Assembly (NCBI GenBank): GCA_903863315.1
Contig: CAIPBN010000467.1
Location: 1 to 18,446, forward strand
Length of the DNA: 18,446 bases
From: an uncultured Verrucomicrobiota bacterium
GTDB taxonomy: Bacteria; Verrucomicrobiota; Verrucomicrobiia; Limisphaerales; SXTU01
Reading direction: 5' to 3'
The notes under the pieces were generated by a model, which saw only the letters and a program-made list of their open reading frames with translations, made no database searches and was not told where the DNA came from. The position numbers were made by a program, and so were the translations under genes. Below are positions 7,925 to 14,966 of this stretch, one piece after another (position 1 is the stretch's first letter; each line of letters begins with the position of its first letter).

Positions 7925-9379
7925 ATGCTTTCCGAACTGCTCACCAACCACCAGCGCGTCACCCGCCGCCAGCTCTTTGGCTCCGCGGCCCAGGGCATTG
8001 GCGGGGCCGCGCTCGCCTCGCTTTTGGGCTCCCGTTTTGCGAGCGCCGCACCGGCCGGCCAGCCGGGCTTGCCGAACCTGCCGCACTTCGCGCCCAAGGC
8101 GAAACGCGTCGTGTGCCTGTGGCAGGGCGGCGGACCGTCGCACCTCGATCTGTTCGACCCCAAGCCCATGCTCGCGAAGATGAAGGGGCAGGACATCCCG
8201 GACAGCGTGCGCGGCACCACGCGGCTCTCGACCATGTCCGCCAGCTACAAGAAATGGCCCATCACCCCCGCCATCAAGCCCTTCAAGCGCTACGGCAAGA
8301 GCGGCACGGAGTTCAGCGAGATGCTGCCCAACCTCGGTGCGCTGGCGGATGAGATTTGCGTCGTGCGCTCGATGACCACCGAGGCGGTGAACCACGCGCC
8401 CGGCGTCACGTTCTTCATGACCGGCGCGCAGGTGCCTGGCCGCCCAAGCATGGGCGCGTGGCTCGCGTATGGGCTGGGCTGCGAGGCGGACGACCTGCCG
8501 GCGTTCGTGGCGATGACCTCCTCGGACAAGGGCAAGACCTGCGGCCAGCTCTTCTACGACTACTACTGGGGCAGTGGCTTTCTCCCGAGCCGCTATCAAG
8601 GCGTGCGTTTCCGCAACACCGGCGACCCGGTGCCGTATCTGCAAAACCCGCCGGGCATGAGCCGCGAGCAGCGCCGCGTGTTGCTCGACGACTTGCAGGC
8701 GATGAACGCCGCGCACCTCAACGACTACGGCGATCCGGAGATCGACACGCGCATCGCGCAATACGAGATGGCCTTCAAAATGCAGGCCAGCGTGCCGGAC
8801 CTGCTGGACTTTTCGAAGGAGCCCAAGGCCGTGCTGGAACGCTACGGGCCGGATGTCCTGACCAAGGGCACGTTTGCCAACAACTGCCTCATCGCCCGCC
8901 GTCTGCTGGAACGCGGCGTGCGCTTCGTGCAGCTCATGCACAGCGGCTGGGATCAGCATGGCAACCTGTTCACGCAGCTCGAAGCGCAGTGCCGCGACAC
9001 CGACGCTCCCGCCGCCGCGCTGGTGCAGGACTTGAAGGAGCGCGGCCTGCTGGACGACACGCTGGTGTTCTGGGGCTGCGAGTTTGGCCGCACGCCGTTC
9101 GGTCAGGGCGACCCGGCGAATCCGAAGGGCCGCGACCATTTCGGCCGCGCCTACAGCATGTGGCTGGCGGGCGGCGGGGTGAAGGGCGGCACCACCTTCG
9201 GGGAGACGGACGACTTCGCGTGGAACATTGTCCGCGACCCGGTGCATGTGCATGACATGCAGGCGACGATTCTACACCTCTGCGGCCTGAACCACGAGGC
9301 GCTCACCTTCCGCTATCAAGGCCGTCAGTTCCGCCTGACGGACGTTCACGGCCAGGTGGTGAAGGGTATTCTCGCCTGA
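7925..9379 (+). CDS. DUF1501 family protein with Tat signal
   Basis: This is a complete DUF1501 protein of 484 residues. The N-terminus carries a twin-arginine signal (VTRRQLFGS, Arg14-Arg15, then a Gly/Ala-rich hydrophobic stretch ending near ASA at 39-41), so it is probably folded in the cytoplasm and exported by Tat. Family motifs in order are WQGGGPSHLDLFDPK (66-80), a late HSGWDQHG (339-346), a DLKERGLLDDTLVFWGCEFGRTP stretch with EFGRTP at 386-391, and GRDHFGRAYS. The family is distantly related to the alkaline phosphatase/sulfatase superfamily, but no experimentally proven reaction is known to me. It follows the PSCyt gene by 12 bases without a visible Shine-Dalgarno sequence, which implies one transcript and a shared job. 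Its stop lies 21 bases from the converging end of the sulfatase gene, and no terminator hairpin is visible in between. Confidence 0.95.
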   Translation: MLSELLTNHQRVTRRQLFGSAAQGIGGAALASLLGSRFASAAPAGQPGLPNLPHFAPKAKRVVCLWQGGGPSHLDLFDPKPMLAKMKGQDIPDSVRGTTRLSTMSASYKKWPITPAIKPFKRYGKSGTEFSEMLPNLGALADEICVVRSMTTEAVNHAPGVTFFMTGAQVPGRPSMGAWLAYGLGCEADDLPAFVAMTSSDKGKTCGQLFYDYYWGSGFLPSRYQGVRFRNTGDPVPYLQNPPGMSREQRRVLLDDLQAMNAAHLNDYGDPEIDTRIAQYEMAFKMQASVPDLLDFSKEPKAVLERYGPDVLTKGTFANNCLIARRLLERGVRFVQLMHSGWDQHGNLFTQLEAQCRDTDAPAAALVQDLKERGLLDDTLVFWGCEFGRTPFGQGDPANPKGRDHFGRAYSMWLAGGGVKGGTTFGETDDFAWNIVRDPVHVHDMQATILHLCGLNHEALTFRYQGRQFRLTDVHGQVVKGILA

Positions 9380-9400
9380 CCAGTTCGGCTGCGCCCGGCG

Positions 9401-10837
9401 CTAGAGTTTGGCCTTCTTGTCAGCCTTCTTTTTGCCGTCGCCCGCCGGGCGGTATTCGTTGGCCCAGTTTTTCGCGACGAGGGATTTCAGCTCCTTCACG
9501 GTTCCCGCGTATTGCGGATCGGCGGACAGTTCCTTGAGTTCCTGCGGATCGCTTTGCAGGTCGAAGAGCTGCACGCCCTGCTTCCCGCCGTCCCATTCCG
9601 TGTAGCGCCAGCGTTCGGTGCGGATGCTGTGGCCCGCGAAGCCACCGCGCCAGACCTGGGTGAACGCGGGTTTCGTCCACGGAGCACTGGGATTTTCCAA
9701 CAACGGCTTGAGGCTCGCACCGGCCAGATTCTTGGGCGCGGTGAGCCCGGCCAGATCCGCCAGCGTGGGGTAAAGGTCCACGAACTCCACCGTGCGAGGA
9801 CTGACACCGCCATTGCCCCTAGCACCCGGCGCACGGATGAGCAGCGGTGCGCGGGCGGAACCTTCCCACAAACTTTGCTTCATCCAAAGGCCGTGCTCGC
9901 CCTCGTGGTAGCCATGATCACTCCAGAAGACGACCACGGTGTGGTCCGCCAGTTTGAGGCGGTCAAGGGCATCAAGCAGGCGGCCAACCTGCGCGTCCAC
10001 AAAGGAGATGGTGGCGTAGTAGGCCTGCTTGGCCTCGCGTGACTGCTGCTCCGTGGTGCCGAACCACGGCCACGGGTTGACCGACGCGAGCGCGCTGGCC
10101 GGCGCGGCTTTGGCCTCCGGAAACGGCCCGGCGGGCATCGTGATTTTGTCCAGCGGGTAGAGGTCGAAGTATTTCTTCGGCGCGATGTAGGGGCAGTGCG
10201 GGCGGTAAAAGCCGGCGGCGATGAAGAAGGGTTTGGCTTGGTTGGCCTCCAACAGCTTGATCACCTCCGTGGCCACCTTGCCGTCGGTCTGTTCCTCGTC
10301 GGTGCCGTCGGCCTTCATGAACGACAGCGAGCTGCCGAGGCCGCGCTTCGGAGTGTGGTTGGTGAGCTTGTCCTCCTCGTCCTTGTCCCGACCGCGTGGG
10401 TTGAGGGCGAGGTTCCAGGACGGCGCGTCGTCGAGCCCGGGCGTGCCGATCTGGCCGGGATTGCCGTAGTGGTAAATCTTGCCGACGCGCGCGGCGAAGT
10501 AGCCTTGGTTCATGAACATCTGCGGCAGCGTCACCACGTCGGGCAGCACTGAGCGGAAATGCTTCTGCAAGTCATAGACCTGCGTGGTGTCGGGCCGAAG
10601 TCCGGTCATCAACGATGTCCGGCTGGGCGAGCACAGCGGGAACTGGCAATACGCGCGATCGAAGCGCACGCCCGTGCGAGCCAAGCGATCAATGTGTGGC
10701 GACTTCACCAGCGGATGGCCGTAACAACCGAGGCTGGTGCTCATGTCGTCCACCGCGATGAACAGCACGTTGAGCTTGGGCGCGGCGTTGAGGGTGGCGG
10801 CCAGCAAGCAGCCGAGCAAAATGAACCTGAGGTGCAT
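9401..10837 (-). CDS. Exported type I sulfatase, iduronate-2-sulfatase-like
   Basis: This 478-residue protein hydrolyses sulfate esters, probably on polysaccharides, outside the cytoplasm. I chose the ATG at 10837 because it opens a signal peptide (MHLRFILLGCLLAATLNA, cleavage near residue 18); the longer frame from 10951 adds 38 polar residues and would abut the divergent gene. LLGC could be read as a lipobox, but it sits very early and has Leu at the -2 position. Landmarks are VDD (Asp30, Asp31, metal), CSPSR (69-73; Cys69 is the residue converted to formylglycine), GKIYH (Lys120), and FWSDHGYHEGEH (Asp307, His308). The PHCPY and YFDLYPLD segments match iduronate-2-sulfatase-like sulfatases; the true substrate cannot be read from sequence. 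The C-terminus is lysine-rich (KKKADKKAKL). It forms its own transcription unit, reversed relative to both neighbours. Maturation needs a formylglycine-generating enzyme or radical-SAM anSME, and neither is seen in this window. Confidence 0.95.
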   Translation of the reverse strand: MHLRFILLGCLLAATLNAAPKLNVLFIAVDDMSTSLGCYGHPLVKSPHIDRLARTGVRFDRAYCQFPLCSPSRTSLMTGLRPDTTQVYDLQKHFRSVLPDVVTLPQMFMNQGYFAARVGKIYHYGNPGQIGTPGLDDAPSWNLALNPRGRDKDEEDKLTNHTPKRGLGSSLSFMKADGTDEEQTDGKVATEVIKLLEANQAKPFFIAAGFYRPHCPYIAPKKYFDLYPLDKITMPAGPFPEAKAAPASALASVNPWPWFGTTEQQSREAKQAYYATISFVDAQVGRLLDALDRLKLADHTVVVFWSDHGYHEGEHGLWMKQSLWEGSARAPLLIRAPGARGNGGVSPRTVEFVDLYPTLADLAGLTAPKNLAGASLKPLLENPSAPWTKPAFTQVWRGGFAGHSIRTERWRYTEWDGGKQGVQLFDLQSDPQELKELSADPQYAGTVKELKSLVAKNWANEYRPAGDGKKKADKKAKL

Positions 10838-10950
10838 GGCTGGATGATGGCCACAGGCGCTGCGACTGAACAAGCCGGACTTGCCACTCATGCCCGCCTG
10901 CTCAGAAAGGATTGGGCAGCGGTTTGTGGGCCAGCTTACCATTTGCGCCA
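10838..10950. promoter_or_regulatory. Divergent intergenic region between sulfatase and enolase-superfamily genes
   Basis: These 113 bases separate two genes read in opposite directions, so promoters for both must lie here or inside the 5' ends. No sequence matches sigma-70 consensus boxes well on either strand, and no strong Shine-Dalgarno sequence precedes either ATG. The arrangement itself suggests the two genes may share control, for example by a substrate-responsive regulator. That is inference from layout only. Confidence 0.4.
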
Positions 10951-12345
10951 ATGAGCCAACCGACCGACATCCGTTGCACTTCCTCCACGCTGTATTTCCT
11001 CCCTGTCCACACGCGCATGCCGCTCAAGTTCGGCGGCGAGACCGTGAGCTTCGTCACCTGCGCCCGCGTGCGCGTCACAGTGTGTGACGTGCAGGGCCGC
11101 GAGGCCGAGGGCTGGGGCGAGACGCCGCTCTCCGTGACGTGGGTGTGGCCCAGCGCGCTGTCCTACGAGGCTCGGCACGAGGCGATGAAGGAGTTCTGCC
11201 GGCGACTCGCGGCCGCGTGGGCGAAGTTCCCGGCCAGCGGGCATCCGATGGAAGTGGGCTATGACTTTCAGGAACACGAACTGCCCAAACTGCTGGAAGA
11301 GTTCAACGCGGGTCGCGCGGGCACCGAGCCGATGCCCTGGCTCGGCGCGCTGGTCTGTTGTTCGCTCTTCGACATCGCGCTGCACGACGCCTACGGCAAC
11401 CTCCACGGCGTCCCCATCTACTCCACTTACACCGCGCCGTGGATGAGCCGCACGCTTGCGGACTTCCTCACGCCTGCGGCGGGCGCGGACGTGTCATTCG
11501 CCGGCAAGTATCCGGCGGACTTCTTCGTGGCGAGGCGTCCTGACCGCTTGTGCGCGTGGCACCTCGTCGGCGGCGTGGACCCGATTGACGCCAGCGAACT
11601 GAAGGGCACCGAGCCGAACGACAGTTATCCCGTGCTGCTGCGCGACTGGATTCGCCGCGATGGCCTGAAGTGTTTGAAAATCAAACTGCGCGGCAACGAC
11701 GGGGCTTGGGATTACGCGCGCACAGTGAAGATTGGGCAGATAGCCCTTGAGGAAGGCGTCGAGTGGCTCACGGCGGACTTCAACTGCACGGTCCACGAAC
11801 CGGCTTACGTGAACGAGATTCTCGACCGCCTGCGCGATGAGCAGCCGCGGGTTTATGGGATGTTGCTCTATGTCGAGCAGCCGTTTCCCTATGATTTGGA
11901 GAAGCACCGCATTGACACGCACAGCGTCAGCGCGCGCAAGCCGCTGTTCCTCGACGAGTCAGCGCACGACTGGAAACACGTCGCGCTGGGCCGCGAGCTG
12001 GGCTGGACCGGCGTGGCGCTCAAGACCTGCAAGACGCAGACCGGCGCGCTGCTCTCGCTCTGCTGGGCCAAGGCCCACGGCATGACGCTCATGGTGCAGG
12101 ACCTGACCAACCCGATGCTCGCCCAAGTCCCGCACGTCCTCCTCGCCGCCCACGCCGGCACCATCATGGGCGTGGAGACCAACGCGATGCAGTTCTACCC
12201 CGAAGCCTCGCGCCTCGAAGCCACGGTGCATCCCGGTCTCTACCAGCGCCGTAATGGTGAAGTGGACTTGAGCACGTTGGGCGGGAGCGGCTTCGGCTAC
12301 CGGCTGAAAGAAATTCCGGCGCGGGCGGACATGACAGCGACATAA
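10951..12345 (+). CDS. Enolase-superfamily enzyme (mandelate racemase / muconate lactonizing type), cytoplasmic
   Basis: This 464-residue protein lacks a signal peptide. ATG 10951 is the first ATG; a TTG at 10912 in the same frame would add residues that overlap the divergent region. The enolase-superfamily fold is supported by WGETPL in the capping domain and an ordered set of barrel residues: Lys243-x-Lys245 (LKIKL), Asp276 (ADFN), Glu309 (YVEQP), Asp335/Glu336 (LDES) and Lys358 (VALKTCKTQTG). The pattern K-x-K, three acidic metal ligands and a late lysine is that of the muconate-lactonizing/dipeptide-epimerase/OSBS subgroup, with similar spacing. It is longer than the usual 350-400 residues because of inserts around residues 150-230. 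Reactions in this subgroup (racemisation, cycloisomerisation, beta-elimination) cannot be told apart from sequence alone. It is divergent from the sulfatase, and a strong terminator follows 14 bases after the stop. Confidence 0.85.
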   Translation: MSQPTDIRCTSSTLYFLPVHTRMPLKFGGETVSFVTCARVRVTVCDVQGREAEGWGETPLSVTWVWPSALSYEARHEAMKEFCRRLAAAWAKFPASGHPMEVGYDFQEHELPKLLEEFNAGRAGTEPMPWLGALVCCSLFDIALHDAYGNLHGVPIYSTYTAPWMSRTLADFLTPAAGADVSFAGKYPADFFVARRPDRLCAWHLVGGVDPIDASELKGTEPNDSYPVLLRDWIRRDGLKCLKIKLRGNDGAWDYARTVKIGQIALEEGVEWLTADFNCTVHEPAYVNEILDRLRDEQPRVYGMLLYVEQPFPYDLEKHRIDTHSVSARKPLFLDESAHDWKHVALGRELGWTGVALKTCKTQTGALLSLCWAKAHGMTLMVQDLTNPMLAQVPHVLLAAHAGTIMGVETNAMQFYPEASRLEATVHPGLYQRRNGEVDLSTLGGSGFGYRLKEIPARADMTAT

Positions 12346-12359
12346 TCACCAACGGCGGC

Positions 12360-12395
12360 TAGGGCGCGTCTGGCCTCAGCGCGCCCTACTTTTTT
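12360..12395 (+). terminator. Intrinsic (rho-independent) terminator
   Basis: TAGGGCGCG (12360-12368) pairs perfectly with CGCGCCCTA (12380-12388), a 9-bp GC-rich stem with an 11-base loop, followed one base later by six T residues (12390-12395). This is the textbook terminator layout. It ends the enolase-superfamily transcript and isolates it from the MoxR gene, which therefore needs its own promoter in 12396-12447. Confidence 0.9.
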
Positions 12396-12447
12396 CCGAA
12401 CGCGCAGGCTTCCGCCGCTGTCAGTTGCCGCGTAACCTCCATCCCAC

Positions 12448-13437
12448 ATGAACACCGGCATCTCCGCCATTAACGAAGAAGTCCAGAAGGCCGCCGCCTT
12501 CGTCCCCACGCTCTTCGCCGAGCTGAACAAGGTCGTCATCGGCCAGAAATACCTCGTCGAGCGCCTCACCATTGGCCTGCTCGCCAACGGCCACGTTCTG
12601 CTCGAAGGCGTGCCCGGCCTCGCCAAGACGCTCTCCGTCAAATCCCTCGCTTCATGCCTGAACGTGAAGTTCTCCCGCCTCCAGTTCACGCCGGACATGC
12701 TGCCCGCCGATGTCATCGGCACGCAGATTTACAACCCGCAGTCCGGCGGGTTCACCACGCGCCAGGGCCCCATCTTCGCCAACCTCGTCCTGGCCGACGA
12801 AATCAACCGCGCACCCGCCAAGGTGCAGTCCGCGCTGCTGGAGGCGATGCAGGAAAAACAAGTCACCATCGGCGACCGTTCCTACAAGCTGGAGGAGCCG
12901 TTCCTCGTGCTCGCCACACAAAATCCCATTGAGCAGGAAGGCACTTATCCGTTGCCCGAGGCGCAGGTGGACCGCTTCATGTTGAAGCTGAAAATCGGCT
13001 ACCCGACGCGCGAGGAGGAACGGCAGATTCTCGACCTCATGGCCCGCACCAGCGGCTTGCCGAGCGTGCAGCCCGTCGTGGAGGCCAAGACCATCCTCGC
13101 CGCGCGCCAGGTCATCAACGACATCTACGTGGACGACAAGGTGAAGGACTACATCGTGGACCTCGTGTGCGCCACGCGCGACCCAGCCAAATACAAGATC
13201 AACGTCCGGGACTTCATCCAGCTCGGCGCCTCGCCGCGCGCGACCATCTCCCTCGCGCTCGCCGCGAAGGCCTACGCCTTCCTCAAGGGCCGCGGCTACG
13301 TGACCCCGCAGGACGTGAAGAGCATCGGCATGGACGTGCTCCGCCACCGCGTCGCCATCACCTACGAAGCGGAGGCCGAGGACAAGACCAGCGAAACGGT
13401 GATCCAGAAGATTTTTGATGAATTGCCGGTGCCGTGA
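12448..13437 (+). CDS. MoxR-family AAA+ ATPase
   Basis: This 329-residue cytoplasmic ATPase belongs to the MoxR group, which acts as a chaperone-like activator of partner proteins, often ones with DUF58 or von Willebrand A domains. The features are complete: Walker A GVPGLAKT (54-61), Walker B LVLADEINR (113-121, Asp117 and Glu118), the QSALLEAMQEKQVTIG segment, sensor 1 in LATQNPIE (Asn159), and the QVDRFMLK region carrying the arginine-finger-type residue. Length and motif order are those of a normal member. The gene starts at ATG 12448 with no clear Shine-Dalgarno sequence, after a strong terminator. In most genomes DUF58, transglutaminase and VWA genes follow moxR on the same strand; here the next genes are a low-GC DUF4288-like gene and a toxin-antitoxin pair, so the usual partners are missing from this site. 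Confidence 0.95.
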   Translation: MNTGISAINEEVQKAAAFVPTLFAELNKVVIGQKYLVERLTIGLLANGHVLLEGVPGLAKTLSVKSLASCLNVKFSRLQFTPDMLPADVIGTQIYNPQSGGFTTRQGPIFANLVLADEINRAPAKVQSALLEAMQEKQVTIGDRSYKLEEPFLVLATQNPIEQEGTYPLPEAQVDRFMLKLKIGYPTREEERQILDLMARTSGLPSVQPVVEAKTILAARQVINDIYVDDKVKDYIVDLVCATRDPAKYKINVRDFIQLGASPRATISLALAAKAYAFLKGRGYVTPQDVKSIGMDVLRHRVAITYEAEAEDKTSETVIQKIFDELPVP

Positions 13438-13462
13438 ACCGCGCACAGTGACTCGAAACCGC

Positions 13463-14185
13463 ATGAGACAAAAGAAGCCAACTGTCCACGGCTTGCAGGA
13501 GTTCGGCTTGAGCGTCAGCAAGTTGAAGTCGCTGGGAACTACCAAAATCAAGCTGCATGCCGACTTGAGGCATCTTAAAGAAAGTTCGCTGTTCAAGTTC
13601 GCTCCGGTTGAGCGCCAGCGAATGATTGAGGATCATTATGAACGTCAACTGTTGCGAGTGAGACGGGCGTGGCCCCTCGGCGGCCTTGATACAGTCCGCG
13701 TCGAACGACCGGTCCGCCGCTTTCATTGCACGGTTGAGGCCAGACACGTATCGAGTTTCTTTGATATTGAAGCTCTGGAAAGAGTTTGGATTGATGAAGT
13801 CGAGGGGCGAAAACGAATACGAGCATCGCGAAAGCCGAACGCTCGATGGTATGCCGTGCAAGCGAGGTTTGCCATTCAGGTCGAAGGTCAGAGGCGCGGA
13901 CTACAGACCTACGAAGACAGAACCCTTGTATTTAGAGCCCAAGGCCCTGAAGCGGCTAAACGAAAACTCAAAGCCGAATCCGCACTCTACGGACAACCTT
14001 ACCTCAATCCGGACGGTTACATGGTCCGGTGGGCATTCGAGCGGATTCTCGACGTTTACGACCTCTACGACGAAGAGTTTAACCCCGAAGGAACCGAAGT
14101 GGCTTCCGTCTTGAAGGAGAGGCGCATGAAGCCGGAATTTGAGTGGAAGACTGGGCGGAGGAGAAAGGATGGAGGCTCGCGGTAG
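13463..14185 (+). CDS. Uncharacterised protein with C-terminal DUF4288-like domain
   Basis: This 240-residue, mostly polar protein has no signal peptide or membrane segment. The first half is basic and matches nothing I recognise. The second half (about residues 124-225) has WYAVQARF, YEDRTLVFRAQGPEAAKRKL, a YLNPDGY section, a YDLYDEEF segment and GTEVASVLKERR, which fits the layout of DUF4288, a small family of unknown function found in bacterial accessory regions. The base composition differs from its neighbours: in 13741-13800 only 23 of 60 bases are G or C, in a window that is otherwise strongly GC-rich. That suggests recent acquisition. I used ATG 13463; ATG 13418 in the same frame would overlap the end of the MoxR gene. 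It begins 25 bases after moxR, so it may be read from the same promoter. The DUF4288 assignment is from memory of the family pattern and is moderate. Confidence 0.65.
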   Translation: MRQKKPTVHGLQEFGLSVSKLKSLGTTKIKLHADLRHLKESSLFKFAPVERQRMIEDHYERQLLRVRRAWPLGGLDTVRVERPVRRFHCTVEARHVSSFFDIEALERVWIDEVEGRKRIRASRKPNARWYAVQARFAIQVEGQRRGLQTYEDRTLVFRAQGPEAAKRKLKAESALYGQPYLNPDGYMVRWAFERILDVYDLYDEEFNPEGTEVASVLKERRMKPEFEWKTGRRRKDGGSR

Positions 14186-14255
14186 TCCGCTCCAAAAATT
14201 CCGCCAGATCGAGATTCACACGAATCGCCCCGTGTCCGAATCGCCCGGAGGTGGT

Positions 14256-14561
14256 TCACTTCAAGCGCCGGTGCAACTCGTCGGGATTCCGCCGCCCGTG
14301 CCAGACGGCAATCACCTTTACCTCCTGATGCGGCTCGTTGACGACAAAGTAGATGGAGTAAGGCCAGCCCAGCACCCGCGCCTTGCGGCTGTTGCGTCCG
14401 ACTTTGGCAAAGCGCAACGGCTGGGAGGAAATCGCCGTCATCACCTTGTCCACCGCCTGCACGAAACGAACTCCGAGGCCTTCGACCTGCTCCTCATACC
14501 AGGCGACCGCCTCCCGAAACTCAATCGTGGCTTCTGCGTCGTGGACGACCCGGAAGCTCAT
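14256..14561 (-). CDS. ParE/RelE-superfamily toxin
   Basis: This 101-residue protein has the size and pattern of a ParE/RelE toxin (PF05016 type). The start FRVVHDAEATIEFREAVAWYEEQ is the usual first strand and amphipathic helix, followed by FVQAVDKVM, then Arg-rich GRNSRKARVLGWPYSIYFVV, and the C-terminal VIAVWHGRRNPDELHRRL, which closely follows the family ending. ParE members poison DNA gyrase and RelE members cut mRNA on the ribosome; the sequence does not decide which applies here. Its ATG overlaps the TGA of the upstream antitoxin gene as ATGA (14561-14558), so translation is probably coupled and the antitoxin is made first. The gene is intact. The pair is on the opposite strand to the DUF4288-like gene and ends 70 bases from it. 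Confidence 0.92.
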   Translation of the reverse strand: MSFRVVHDAEATIEFREAVAWYEEQVEGLGVRFVQAVDKVMTAISSQPLRFAKVGRNSRKARVLGWPYSIYFVVNEPHQEVKVIAVWHGRRNPDELHRRLK

Positions 14562-14773
14562 CGCTGGTATTTGCGCAGCGTTTCGTCACGCAACTGCTCC
14601 CACGGCGTGCCCCGTCCGGGATTTTTCAACGCATCTTCCGCGCGGCGGTCGAGTTCGGCGACCTGCTCCGGCGAAAGCTCGTCCTCGAATTCATCGCGGA
14701 GCAGCTCGAAGACCTCGCGTTGCTCGACCAGCGGGAGCTTGTGGAATTGCTCGACAACTTCCGTCGCATTCAT
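14558..14773 (-). CDS. Addiction-module antitoxin, PF09720/TIGR02574 type
   Basis: This 71-residue acidic protein begins MNATEVVEQFHKLPLVEQREV and contains LSPEQVAELDRRAEDALKNPGRGTPWEQLRDETL, the hallmark of the small 'putative addiction module component' antitoxins that bind ParE/RelE toxins. I placed the start at ATG 14773; the open frame extends to 14941, but the extra 56 residues show no family similarity. The stop overlaps the toxin start by four bases. The most likely mode is toxin neutralisation plus autorepression of the operon, as is usual for type II modules. No typical Shine-Dalgarno sequence stands right before the ATG; an AGGGAGG lies about 18 bases upstream, too far for normal use. 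Confidence 0.92.
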   Translation of the reverse strand: MNATEVVEQFHKLPLVEQREVFELLRDEFEDELSPEQVAELDRRAEDALKNPGRGTPWEQLRDETLRKYQR

Positions 14774-14779
14774 GGGGCC

Positions 14780-14807
14780 AAGGTAATGACGCCCTCCCTT
14801 TTGACAA
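14780..14807 (-). promoter_or_regulatory. Candidate promoter of the toxin-antitoxin operon
   Basis: On the minus strand TTGTCA (14807-14802, five of six to TTGACA) is followed after 16 bases by TACCTT (14785-14780, three of six to TATAAT). A transcript from this promoter would begin at or very near the antitoxin ATG at 14773, giving a leaderless or nearly leaderless message. That fits the lack of a well-placed Shine-Dalgarno sequence, but the -10 match is poor. Confidence 0.3.
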
Positions 14808-14966
14808 GCGCCCGCTTCCACATCCAAGCTGCCCGCCAGTCCGAGTCCCGGATGCGCCCAAGGTGGCCATGGCACTTCAAGCAGCCGAGTCGGCGAGCCA
14901 TTCGACTCGTGGCGACGGGCACTTTCCCCGCTTGAACGCACGGGTGGGTAATGTCATCAAGACGGT

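Noticed and set aside
7244..9253. 669-codon open frame on the minus strand across the PSCyt and DUF1501 genes
   Set aside because: It lies opposite two unmistakable genes, has low-complexity His/Arg/Ala-rich composition and no family motifs. Long antisense frames are expected at this GC content.
9380..9400. Possible bidirectional terminator between the converging DUF1501 and sulfatase genes
   Set aside because: The 21 bases contain no stem of useful length and no T-run on either strand.
12652..13596. 314-codon minus-strand frame opposite MoxR
   Set aside because: MoxR carries complete Walker motifs on the plus strand, and the antisense product has no recognisable domain.
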